DNA from: Paenibacillus helianthi
Lineage (GTDB): Bacteria > Bacillota > Bacilli > Paenibacillales > Paenibacillaceae
Assembly: GCF_001909055.1 (NCBI RefSeq)
Contig: NZ_LVWI01000025.1
Location: 1 to 64,000, forward strand
Length of the DNA stretch: 64,000 bases
Direction of reading: 5' to 3'
The notes under the pieces are model-generated. The model saw only the letters and a program-made list of their open reading frames with translations. It was not told the origin of the DNA and made no database searches. The position numbers were made by a program, and so were the translations under genes. Positions 34,591-42,646 of this stretch are shown here, in pieces; the stretch's first letter is position 1; each line of letters opens with the position of its first letter.

Positions 34591-35229
34591 CTATAATTCT
34601 AACCCATTACTGTTACATCGCTTTAACAGCGTCTCAACCAATTTCTGAATCTTGGAGTGGGAAATTAAATATACAGGACCCATTATTTCTATTTTGCCGT
34701 CCTTTACACGCATTGCACTCTCCTGTTCTGCTGCATAAACATCGATCTCTTCAGACAAGGGGAACAGGTAGCCTTCAACAAACGTAGCGTAGTCGCGCTT
34801 AGCATGAGATTCATAGGCAAAATGATCAAAGCCAATACCATCATAAATAGTACTAGTTTCCACTTCATTGCCAGTGTTTTTCAAGCATAACCATTCTGCA
34901 GCCATGTTTAACGCACCAGCGCTGGCACCCATTATAACGGCATTGCTGTTCTTAATCACATCCGATAATTCATAATCTGCCAAAAAATCATTTTGCAAAA
35001 CAGGATCTCCACCGCATAAAAAAATGACAGAAGCGCCCTGAATGAATCGCTGGGCATCTTCCTTCTGCATGCGGTAATCAATGAAATGATATTCATCAAA
35101 AATAATGTTAGCCTGATTTAACCATGTACATTCAGAGACATCATCAATGTTAATTGGCTCACCTGTATAACCTGATGGATCAGCGCTAATCATAATAAGC
35201 GATTTTCTGTCTAGTATATCCTCATGCAA
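34591..35229 (-). CDS. S51 peptidase-like (type 1 glutamine amidotransferase-like) protein, 5' end damaged
   Basis: The 212-residue frame has the PepE/S51 fold blocks: nucleophile GASAGALNM, VIFLCGGDPVLQNDF, INIDDVSECTWLNQA and YDGIGFDHFAYESH. Typical members start about 25-30 residues earlier with a beta-strand and a SREAG-type motif. Here the frame begins at a TTG with no ribosome site, while the preceding sequence in another phase encodes LIIFSREAGSLFA and then stops. That pattern indicates a frameshift near the N-terminus or a recent deletion. Its activity as a peptidase is doubtful. It lies 34 bp upstream of the phosphotransferase gene. Confidence 0.6.
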   Translation of the reverse strand: MHEDILDRKSLIMISADPSGYTGEPINIDDVSECTWLNQANIIFDEYHFIDYRMQKEDAQRFIQGASVIFLCGGDPVLQNDFLADYELSDVIKNSNAVIMGASAGALNMAAEWLCLKNTGNEVETSTIYDGIGFDHFAYESHAKRDYATFVEGYLFPLSEEIDVYAAEQESAMRVKDGKIEIMGPVYLISHSKIQKLVETLLKRCNSNGLEL

Positions 35230-35830
35230 ACAATGAACCAGCTTCTCTGGAAAAAATGATTAAACCAACTGAAATAGTAGTGAGTACTCAACCTTAATTA
35301 CCTCCATATGTATTATTTACATTCATCCAATCTTAACGAAAATTATACACGCTAGAAAGATGAACGGTTCTTCAGCCATTTCGCTTGCATCTCTTGTATA
35401 CTTTTCATAAATTTAACTCCACATTACCATAACATGGAATTTAAACATGTGAAATATATTTCCACGTCAAACTGCCCGTTAGCTTAAAAGGCTACCAATC
35501 TGCCAGCAGCCTTTATTTTCACGCTATAGATCTGATTGTTGAGCTATCGTTTCCCGTTAAGTAGTTTAAACCGACTTTTGTACCGTACATTTTGGCGCAT
35601 TGAAAGTGTAATAGAGTTGTTATACGTTTATTGAAAACTGCGCAGATCCTGACAAAGGCATTAAAAAAAGTGTGCCCCGATTACCGGCGGGCACACTTTT
35701 ATTCTTTTCATACAGCCGGCCTCCCGGCACCGCGTCATGTATCATCCCCAAATGCCCACCAAAGTCAGTATCATTTCCACGGTACCCTGAATAGGCTGTT
35801 GTAATTAATTGAATAATGGAGGTATCCCAC
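35230..35830. other. AT-rich intergenic stretch without a supported gene
   Basis: Besides the tail of the S51 frame at its left edge and a bidirectional terminator at 35663-35708, nothing coding or regulatory could be supported in these 600 bp. Confidence 0.4.
35663..35708. terminator. Bidirectional terminator-like hairpin
   Basis: AAAGTGTGCCC and GGGCACACTTT flank an 11-nt loop. Seven A precede and TTTTATTCTTTT follows, so it would terminate in both directions. No gene on either side obviously needs it. Confidence 0.7.
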
Positions 35831-36565
35831 ATGACCTTTGGGAATGAATATCCAAACAGCCAGGCTTATCCATCCGCATATCCTTATTCCTCCCGTTCCA
35901 CCCCCTACCCTTACTCTCATTACTATCATCTGGTCCGCTCAGACAGCAGCCCGGCAGCACAGCCGTCAGACAGCCAATCCGCAACACAAGAACTGATGAG
36001 CGGGCATTTGAACGCAGGCGTGAGCAGCGGGCCAGGGATTCATGCAGATACCGGAGGAGAAGTAGGCGGCAAACACGGCATTGGCTTAAATGCTGGCGGG
36101 AATGTTGACTATGGCAGCGCGGGTATGCATGCAGGCGGCCACATCGGCGCTCCATCGTATGGAATCCAGGCGCAAGGCAATACCCATCTGAACAGCAGCC
36201 AGGGTCTGGGGCTGAGTGCAGAAGCTCAGGCCCTAGGGAAGTACGGAGTCGCCGCTCAGGCCAAAACCCAGCTGGGTGGCGGTCAAGGCGCAGGTTTTCA
36301 CACGGGGGCGCAAGCCGGTGGAGCCTACGGTCTGAGTGCGGATGCCGAAGGACATCTGGGATTCAGTCAAGGCGCAGGGCTTCAAACCCATTTGCAGCTT
36401 GGTGGAGATCATGGTCTCGGCGCCCATGCCAAGGCACAACTCGGCGGCGGTCAAGGAGCAGGCTTAGGGGTTGCCGGTCAGGTAGGCAAATATAATGGAC
36501 AGTTAGGCTTTAAGATTGGCGGCAAAGACGCTGGCACCAAGGAGTCTACGGAGTCCCAGGAATAA
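35831..36565 (+). CDS. Glycine-rich protein with 28-residue tandem repeats, unknown function
   Basis: Predicted 244-residue protein, start at 35831 behind TGGAGG (an upstream in-frame ATG would swallow the ribosome site). Residues 1-50 are rich in Tyr, Pro and Ser (NEYPNSQAYPSAYPYSS). Residues 82-221 consist of five exact 28-residue units (starting at 82, 110, 138, 166, 194), each made of two 14-residue halves of the type xGxGLxAxAxxxLG / QGAGLxTxxQxGG, with Gly, Ala, Gln and His on a regular period. No signal peptide, membrane helix or Cys is present. Such periodicity suggests a beta-rich or amyloid/solenoid structure, perhaps a spore-surface component. I do not recognise the family. Confidence 0.75.
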   Translation: MTFGNEYPNSQAYPSAYPYSSRSTPYPYSHYYHLVRSDSSPAAQPSDSQSATQELMSGHLNAGVSSGPGIHADTGGEVGGKHGIGLNAGGNVDYGSAGMHAGGHIGAPSYGIQAQGNTHLNSSQGLGLSAEAQALGKYGVAAQAKTQLGGGQGAGFHTGAQAGGAYGLSADAEGHLGFSQGAGLQTHLQLGGDHGLGAHAKAQLGGGQGAGLGVAGQVGKYNGQLGFKIGGKDAGTKESTESQE

Positions 36566-36714
36566 GTCGGCATAGTAAAACTCCTCATTAGGTTGAAGGA
36601 GGGGGCGGTCAGCCCCCCCTCTGACACCGCCGAACATGCAAGTATACCTGTTATGGGACAAGCAGTACATTAGATTTAGCTTCAATGGTCCGTTGCAGGA
36701 AAAAATCATTTCAC

Positions 36715-36744
36715 GGAAAAAAGGACCGCCAGCAGGCAGTCCTT
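36715..36744 (-). terminator. Terminator of prkA
   Basis: On the minus strand AAGGACTGCC and GGCGGTCCTT form a tight hairpin followed by six T. Confidence 0.8.
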
Positions 36745-36822
36745 GCATGTTTCACTTATGACCTAACCACCCGGCTGATAAGCAGATGCTCAGTCAGTTT
36801 TGAGTTGCAGGCTAATACTCTC

Positions 36823-38718
36823 TTAGCGGTTCAGCAGGCTTCCGACATATTTCAGCAGCTCGTTGGCGCAGATCGGGCAATAGGAATGTTCATCGATCAG
36901 GCGTCTGGAAACCTCGTTGATGCGCTTCAGCTGGCTTTCATCCGGCGTTTTGGAGGAGGTGGTGATTTTGACAATATCCTTCAGATCGGTGAACAGCTTC
37001 TTCTCGATGGCTTCCCGCAGCCGGTCATGGTTGTTGTATTCGAACTTTTTGCCTTTACGGGAGTAAGCGGAAATACGGATCAGAATCTCCTCGCGGAAGG
37101 CTTTTTTGGCATTTTCGGAAATGCCGATCTGCTCTTCTATGGAGCGCATCAGCCGCTCATCCGGCTCCATCTCCTCATCCGTGAGCGGATCGCGGATTTT
37201 GGTCCAGTTGCAGAAGGCTTCAATATTGTCGAGGTAATTCTCGAACAGCGTTTTGGCGGATTCCTCAAAAGAGTAGACAAAAGCCTTTTGCACTTCGCTT
37301 TTGGCCAGAATGTCATATTCCTTACGGGCAATGGAAATGAAGTTCAGATAACGCTCGCGCTCCTCCTTCGTAATCGAAGGATGCTGATCCAGGCCGTCCT
37401 TGATTGCCCGCAGCACATCCAGCGCGTTCATGCACTGTAAATCGCCTTTGATCAAAGCACTGGAAATCCGGTTGATGACATACCGCGGATCAATGCCGGA
37501 CATGCCTTCGTCCAGATATTCGGTCTGCATTTCCTTGAGATCGGCTTCCTTGTAGCCTTCCACTTCTTCGCCGTCGTACATGCGCAGCTTTTTGATCAGG
37601 TCCATGCCCTGCTTCTTACTCTCCTTGAGGCGGGTCAGAATCGAGAAAATCGCCGCCGCGCGCAGCGCATGAGGGGCAATATGCACATGCTTCATGTCGC
37701 TTTGGGCAATAAGCTTGGCGTAGATTTTTTCTTCTTCAGACACTCTCAGGTTATAAGGGACGGGCATAACAATCATGCGGGACTGAAGCGCCTCGTTCTT
37801 TTTATTCGAGATGAAGGATTTATATTCCGTTTCATTCGTATGCGCGATGATCATCTCATCGGCAGAGATCAACGCGAAGCGGCCGGCTTTGAAGTTTCCT
37901 TCCTGAGTCAGTGACAGCAGATTCCAGAGGAATTTCTCGTCGCACTTGAGCATTTCCTGGAACTCCATTAGCCCGCGGTTGGCCTTGTTCAGCTCCCCGT
38001 CGAAGCGGTAGGCGCGCGGATCGGATTCCGAACCGTATTCAGTAATGGTCGAAAAGTCGATGCTGCCCGTCAAGTCGGCGATATCCTGCGATTTCGGATC
38101 GGACGGACTGAAGGTCCCGATGCCGACACGCTCCTCTTCCGACAACAGCACACGCACTACCTTTACCTGTTCAATGTCGCCGTGATATTCATTTTTGAGC
38201 CGCATCTGGCAGGACGGGCACAGGTTGCCTTCGATTCGCACCCCCAGCTCCCGTTCGATCTCCGGACGAAGCTCCAGCGGAATCAAATGCAGCGGATCTT
38301 CGTGCATCGGGCAGCCTTCCACGGCATACACTGCGCCTTCATCCGTCCGCGAATACTGCTCCAGCCCGCGCTTTAGCAGAGTAACCAGTGTCGATTTGCC
38401 CCCGCTGACCGGTCCCATCAGCAGCAATATCCGTTTGCGCACATCCAGCCGCCGGGCGGCAGAATGGAAATACTCCTCCACGAGCTTCTCAACCGCACGA
38501 TCGAGTCCAAAGATCTCCTGTTCAAAAAACTTATACCGTTTGCGTCCGTTGATATCCTCTACGCCGTGTGACTTGATCATGTCGTATACGCGGGAATGAG
38601 CCGTTTTCGCGGGAGAGGGATCTTTTTTCAGCAGTTCTATATACTCCTTGAAGGTGCCGCTCCACGCCAAACGGTCGTTCTCAGCCCGATACGAAGCTAT
38701 ACGCTCAAATATATCCAT
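36823..38718 (-). CDS. prkA: PrkA serine protein kinase / AAA+ protease-like protein
   Basis: Predicted 631-residue protein. The AAA+ module has Walker A GPVSGGKST (102-110), a four-Cys-type insert (CPMHEDP, CPSCQMRL) and EFQEMLKCDEKFLWNLLSLTQEGNF (about 260-285); the C-terminal PrkA domain follows (about 430-625), ending with a CPICANE motif. PrkA is produced in sporulating cells of B. subtilis and is described there both as a kinase and as a Lon-like protease affecting sigma-K-dependent genes. The ATG follows GAGGAGG. yhbH, its usual partner, is not adjacent; spoVR is in the same window. Confidence 0.93.
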   Translation of the reverse strand: MDIFERIASYRAENDRLAWSGTFKEYIELLKKDPSPAKTAHSRVYDMIKSHGVEDINGRKRYKFFEQEIFGLDRAVEKLVEEYFHSAARRLDVRKRILLLMGPVSGGKSTLVTLLKRGLEQYSRTDEGAVYAVEGCPMHEDPLHLIPLELRPEIERELGVRIEGNLCPSCQMRLKNEYHGDIEQVKVVRVLLSEEERVGIGTFSPSDPKSQDIADLTGSIDFSTITEYGSESDPRAYRFDGELNKANRGLMEFQEMLKCDEKFLWNLLSLTQEGNFKAGRFALISADEMIIAHTNETEYKSFISNKKNEALQSRMIVMPVPYNLRVSEEEKIYAKLIAQSDMKHVHIAPHALRAAAIFSILTRLKESKKQGMDLIKKLRMYDGEEVEGYKEADLKEMQTEYLDEGMSGIDPRYVINRISSALIKGDLQCMNALDVLRAIKDGLDQHPSITKEERERYLNFISIARKEYDILAKSEVQKAFVYSFEESAKTLFENYLDNIEAFCNWTKIRDPLTDEEMEPDERLMRSIEEQIGISENAKKAFREEILIRISAYSRKGKKFEYNNHDRLREAIEKKLFTDLKDIVKITTSSKTPDESQLKRINEVSRRLIDEHSYCPICANELLKYVGSLLNR

Positions 38719-38801
38719 TGCTCGCTGCCTCCTCTTGCGCTCCTACTTGCTCCACCAGCTTAGAAAGTGTATTACATAACTATGCGGCGGGCCCGGAATA
38801 G

Positions 38802-38828
38802 TTGACCTCTTTTTTGCTGTGCTATAAT
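38802..38828 (+). promoter_or_regulatory. Promoter of the DUF2161 gene
   Basis: TTGACC (38802-38807), a short 15-bp spacer and an extended -10 TGCTATAAT (38820-38828) precede the start by about 65 bp. Confidence 0.6.
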
Positions 38829-38892
38829 AGAGAATCGTTAATAAACCAGGAAAATGCATATTCCTGTAAAATAGGGCGCAGGAGTGACAACT

Positions 38893-39717
38893 ATGGCGGT
38901 TAAGCATGAAACGGAGCTGTATGCTCCGCTGAAGAGTTTTTTTGAGAAGCAGGGGTATGCCATCAAAGGCGAGGTGCGGACCTGCGATCTGGTGGGCCTG
39001 CGGAAGGATGAGGAGCTGCCACTGATTGTGGAGATGAAAAAATCATTCAACCTCGCCCTGCTGCTGCAGGGGGTTGAACGACTCCGGCTCAGTCCCAATG
39101 TCTACCTTGCGGTAGAACGCGTGCGGGACAAAAAAGGCGCGGTGAACCAGCGCTGGGGCGAGCTTACCGGGCTATGCCGCCGCCTCGGCCTCGGGCTGAT
39201 CACCGTGGTCTTCTACAAGACCAAGGCTCCGCTGGTCGAGGTGCTCGCGGAGCCGGGCGACGCGCCGCCGCAGGTCCGCAGCGGCGCACGCCGGCGCGAG
39301 CGGCTGCTCTATGAGTTCCGCGAGCGCAGCGGGGACTACAACACCGGCGGCAGCACGCGCGTCAAGCTCGTGACAGCCTACCGCGAGAAGGCGCTGCGCG
39401 TGGCCCTCGCGCTGCAGGCGGCCGAGGCCGAAGCCGCTCACGCGGCCGGCCTCGCCGGGGCAAGGCGCGCTGCGCGGAGCGGCGCGCCAGGGGCAGACCC
39501 GGCGGCTGCGCACAGCCGGGCGGAGGCATCGCTCGGCGTGACCCCCGCCGAGCTGCGCAAGAGAAGCGGCGTGCCGGGCGCCGCCGCGTTCCTGCAGAAG
39601 AACTACTACGGGTGGTTCTTCCGGGTGGGGCGCGGCCGCTACACGCTCACGGCCGCCGGAACCGCGGCACTGATCGAATATGCCGCGATCGCAGAGATCA
39701 GCGCGGGCAAGCTGTAA
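38893..39717 (+). CDS. DUF2161 family PD-(D/E)XK nuclease-like protein
   Basis: Predicted 274-residue protein. The N-terminal domain shows a nuclease-type signature D32-x14-E47-x-K49 (CDLVG...IVEMKK), which fits the DUF2161 family, a group predicted to be phosphodiesterases. The C-terminal 75 residues contain a winged-helix-like end (RKRSGVPGAAAFLQKNYYGWFF, GRYTLTAAG). Between them a stretch of about 45 residues is almost pure Ala/Gly/Arg/Glu and its DNA (39,250-39,600) is far more GC-rich than its surroundings. ATG 38893 has AGGAG; a GTG 9 nt upstream does not. Its role is unknown. Confidence 0.78.
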   Translation: MAVKHETELYAPLKSFFEKQGYAIKGEVRTCDLVGLRKDEELPLIVEMKKSFNLALLLQGVERLRLSPNVYLAVERVRDKKGAVNQRWGELTGLCRRLGLGLITVVFYKTKAPLVEVLAEPGDAPPQVRSGARRRERLLYEFRERSGDYNTGGSTRVKLVTAYREKALRVALALQAAEAEAAHAAGLAGARRAARSGAPGADPAAAHSRAEASLGVTPAELRKRSGVPGAAAFLQKNYYGWFFRVGRGRYTLTAAGTAALIEYAAIAEISAGKL

Positions 39718-39741
39718 GTCTGCCCACTTTTGCAGGACAAT

Positions 39742-39801
39742 GCGTGCCTCTAGGCACGCCAAAACAAAAAGGCGTCTGATCAGGATCGCCTTTTTGTTTT
39801 G
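39742..39801. terminator. Tandem hairpins, bidirectional terminator
   Basis: GCGTGCC-TCTA-GGCACGC (39742-39759) is followed by a near-perfect 14-bp stem CAAAACAAAAAGGCG / CGCCTTTTTGTTTTG. A- and T-runs on both sides would stop transcription from DUF2161 and from the convergent aminotransferase. The following 213 bp (39802-40014) show nothing else. Confidence 0.8.
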
Positions 39802-40014
39802 GGCAGCGGAAGCGCTCTCCCGCTTTATTCTTTTGTCCAGGCTTACTGAATTTCCAGCTGCAGCGCACCTACATTCCCAGCCTGTACGCCACTCCTTTAC
39901 TCATAGGCAGCAGGGAATTCACCTCATCCCAGGTGCCTATCGCAGTTCCATATCCCTCGACCATCTGCAAAAGCCGGTACAAGCAATGACATCCCTATTC
40001 CCAGCTTCCCGCAA

Positions 40015-41232
40015 TCAGCTCCGGGCCGTAAACTCGGTCACTGCCTCGCTCATCAGGTTCATGCCCAGCAGCAGCTCATCCCGTCCGGGATGGCTGAAGT
40101 TGAGACGGATATATCCGTGCCCCCCACTGACACTGCACAGCGGGCCGGGCAGAAAGGCCACGCCTTTAGCCAGCAAAGCCTTCAGGAGTGCCATCGCATC
40201 CAAGCCCTCCGGCAGCGTCACCCACAGGAACATGCCGCCAGCAGGCAGATCATAGCTGCTGCTCTTCCATGCAGGACGCTTGAGCAGCTCCGCCATCAGC
40301 TTCAGACGGGTGTTGTATTCGCGGTTCAACAGTGTAATATGCTCGCGCAGGTCAAAAGCGGTCACATCCAGCAGATGATGCAGCAGCCGCTGGTTCAGCG
40401 AGCTGGACTGCCAATCGGCCATTTGCTTCGCGGCAGCCATCATTCCGATCAGCTCACGGCTGCCTGCCGCCCAGCCCGTCCGCAGGGCAGGTGCAACGGT
40501 CTTGCTGAAGGAGCCAATGTAGAGCACATGGCCACCCTCACTGACATTCTCAAGCGCGTACAGCGACGGATACTTCACTGAAGGATGTTCGCTATACCTC
40601 TGAAAATGAAGATCACCATAAGAATCATCCTCAACGATTAGCAGGTTATGAGAGGTACACAACTCCAGCACTTCCTTGCGTCTAGCCAGGCTCCATAACA
40701 TTCCGCTCGGATTCGTAAAGCTCGGCGTAGCGAACAGCATCTTAGGCCGATGCAGGCGGATTTGTGTCCGCAGATGCTCCGGCAGCAGCCCGTCCCGGTC
40801 ACCACGGACTGGAATAATCACCGCACCCTGCATCCGCAATACCTGCAGAATTCCCGGAGATGTCGGGTTCTCCACCAGTACGCGGTCTCCCGGATCAATA
40901 TAGACCCTGGACAACAGATCAATCGCTTGTTGGCTTCCCGTTGTCAGAAGAACTCCGCCTTCGGCAACACTCACACCCTTGGCCTTCAGCCAGTCTCCGG
41001 TTAACCATTCACGAAGCGGTGCATACCCTTCAGGATCGCCATATTGCAGCGCTCCAGCATCATCCGAGATCACTGTGGAAGCTGCTTCGGCCAGCAGAGA
41101 CAATGGAAACAATTCTTCGGCCGGCAGTTCTTCGGCCAGTGAAATCAACGTACCCCTGCGTGTCTCTGTACGAATGCTCAGCAGTGGTGATGAGTTCAAT
41201 GTATGTGCGCGGGCAGAAAACTCATATTTCAT
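40015..41232 (-). CDS. PLP-dependent aminotransferase (class I/II, MocR/LysN-like without HTH)
   Basis: Predicted 405-residue fold-type-I aminotransferase. The Schiff-base Lys is K244 in GSFSKTVAPALRTGW; the cofactor Asp and Tyr lie in IVEDDSYGDLHF (about 199-210), and TTGSQQAIDLL, NPTSPG and TPSFTNPSG are family blocks. Sequence style resembles 2-aminoadipate/valine-pyruvate-type enzymes and the catalytic half of MocR regulators, but no DNA-binding N-terminus is present. Start at 41232 has GGGGGGAG; nine upstream codons do not. It lies 68 bp downstream of the ComA-like gene on the same strand. The amino donor is unknown. Confidence 0.85.
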   Translation of the reverse strand: MKYEFSARAHTLNSSPLLSIRTETRRGTLISLAEELPAEELFPLSLLAEAASTVISDDAGALQYGDPEGYAPLREWLTGDWLKAKGVSVAEGGVLLTTGSQQAIDLLSRVYIDPGDRVLVENPTSPGILQVLRMQGAVIIPVRGDRDGLLPEHLRTQIRLHRPKMLFATPSFTNPSGMLWSLARRKEVLELCTSHNLLIVEDDSYGDLHFQRYSEHPSVKYPSLYALENVSEGGHVLYIGSFSKTVAPALRTGWAAGSRELIGMMAAAKQMADWQSSSLNQRLLHHLLDVTAFDLREHITLLNREYNTRLKLMAELLKRPAWKSSSYDLPAGGMFLWVTLPEGLDAMALLKALLAKGVAFLPGPLCSVSGGHGYIRLNFSHPGRDELLLGMNLMSEAVTEFTARS

Positions 41233-41300
41233 ATGCTCCCCCCTTCTCCCTGGTACCAAGAATATTCCTTCCGGGCCTGCAATATGTCGTCATGCTTGGG

Positions 41301-41957
41301 TTATGCGTACATTTGCTTGTTTTGTCTGGAGAAAAGAGCGAACTTCTCAATCGCCTGTGCTCTTGTAGAGACCTCCAGCTTCACATATATTTTCCTCAAA
41401 TAATTATCAATCGAACGGCGGCTGACTTCAATTTCAAGAGCAATTTTATCGTATGTAATTCCCTGAACAATCCGTTCCATGATGAACGTCTCCGTCTGGG
41501 TCAGCTGTAGCAGCCCATCCAGACCCCGGGATGTTGTCATCGGCCGAAGCCCTTTCTCCACCCAGTTCAGCGGAATGGAGAGAAATCCTTCACGCAGCCC
41601 GCCTATCATTTGCAGCAGTTGCCTTGGAGAAGCCCCCTTGGACAACACGCCGCTGGCACCCAGCTCCATGAGCGGCTGGAACAGGTCGCTGTCCTCTTCC
41701 TCCGTCATGATAATGAAATGGGTGCCTTTCGAGCTCTGCTTCATCTCTACCAGTGCACCCTCGACCTTGCCCTCCGGCATTTCATAATCGGTCAGCACCA
41801 AATCCGGCTGCTGTTGTTGTACTGTGTAGACAGCCTCGTTCCATGTGGAGAACATGCCCACAACCTCAATCTCTTGTTCTTCCTCCAAAATTAATTTTGT
41901 TCCCAGCATACTTGTGGGATGACACCCCACGATGACCACCCGCCACACCTTCATCAT
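41301..41957 (-). CDS. ComA-like NarL/LuxR-type regulator with degenerate receiver
   Basis: Predicted 218-residue regulator. The C-terminal LuxR-type helix-turn-helix (about 150-212: LTQTETFIMERIVQGITYDKIALEIEVSRRSIDNYLRKIYVKL) is intact. In the receiver, D57 (LVLTDYEMP) and K107 (VLSKGAS) are present, but the metal-binding acidic pair that normally follows strand 1 is Gly-Cys (VVIVGCHP). N-terminal GTKLILEEE is ComA-like. The start codon follows GGAGG. Phosphorylation may be impaired, so the protein may act independently of a kinase. No kinase gene is adjacent. Confidence 0.85.
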   Translation of the reverse strand: MMKVWRVVIVGCHPTSMLGTKLILEEEQEIEVVGMFSTWNEAVYTVQQQQPDLVLTDYEMPEGKVEGALVEMKQSSKGTHFIIMTEEEDSDLFQPLMELGASGVLSKGASPRQLLQMIGGLREGFLSIPLNWVEKGLRPMTTSRGLDGLLQLTQTETFIMERIVQGITYDKIALEIEVSRRSIDNYLRKIYVKLEVSTRAQAIEKFALFSRQNKQMYA

Positions 41958-42175
41958 TAATGCCCAGTCCTCCTGCTAACTATATATATTTACCCAGAAA
42001 GGGAAGCGCCATAGCGTTTCCTGTCGGTACGTAAGCAAGGCTACCTGATGTCTTATCAATATTCCCTTCTTTTCCCTTGAATACGCCCCTCATAACTTCC
42101 AATCTATAGAAATTGTATCGCAGTAGTTTAATAGAGTGCAATTACTTTTTCATGTTTTCATAAGCCTTTTCACTT

Positions 42176-42204
42176 TTGCGAAAATAGTAAAAGTCTGATA
42201 GAAT
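42176..42204 (+). promoter_or_regulatory. Promoter of the coiled-coil/NAGPA pair
   Basis: TTGCGA (42176-42181), 17-bp spacer and TAGAAT (42199-42204) lie 34 bp before the ATG. Confidence 0.65.
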
Positions 42205-42238
42205 AAGAACTTGAAAAAAATTTGCCTGAGGTGATCAC

Positions 42239-42646
42239 ATGCAACCGCTAGCGGAATCGACGCCGATACACTCGCGCTCTACTGCAGCGAGAAGCCGATC
42301 TTCCGTAAAATGGTTTTTACTGTTCTGGATTTTGATGATCGGACTCGGATTTTACGCCGTGTACAGCTACACCAACCATCTTAAGGAACAAGTGCTGAGC
42401 GAACTCGGCACCCAAAGCCAGCAACAGCTTACCGTTTTGAAGACCGATTACGAGTCGCGAATTGACGTTATATCCCAGCAAGTAAAGGATTTGCAGAACA
42501 CTGTGCAGACCTTTAACGAACTTCTTACCTTCACCAAAGATAATGCCAACAACAAAACAGATAACAGCAACAAGCTGTACACCCAGTTGAACGAGGTGCG
42601 CAAACAGCTGGCTGCACTGCAAAAAGAAATGGATCTGTTGAAATGA
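42239..42646 (+). CDS. Single-pass membrane protein with coiled coil, unknown function
   Basis: Predicted 135-residue protein. A basic Ser-rich tail (1-23), one membrane helix (about 24-46) and an extracellular coiled coil (about 48-135, rich in Gln, Leu, Lys, Val in heptads) are visible. The ATG follows TGAGGTG. It overlaps the next gene by 4 bp (ATGA), so the two products are made together. No family recognised; a scaffold or partner for the downstream phosphodiester glycosidase is a reasonable guess. Confidence 0.7.
   Translation: MQPLAESTPIHSRSTAARSRSSVKWFLLFWILMIGLGFYAVYSYTNHLKEQVLSELGTQSQQQLTVLKTDYESRIDVISQQVKDLQNTVQTFNELLTFTKDNANNKTDNSNKLYTQLNEVRKQLAALQKEMDLLK

Noticed and set aside
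35620..35832. 70-residue minus-strand frame
   Set aside because: It runs through a strong bidirectional terminator and has no recognisable motif.
39172..39762. 196-residue minus-strand frame inside the DUF2161 gene
   Set aside because: Long shadow frame caused by the very high GC content; the plus-strand frame has the ribosome site, promoter and nuclease motif.
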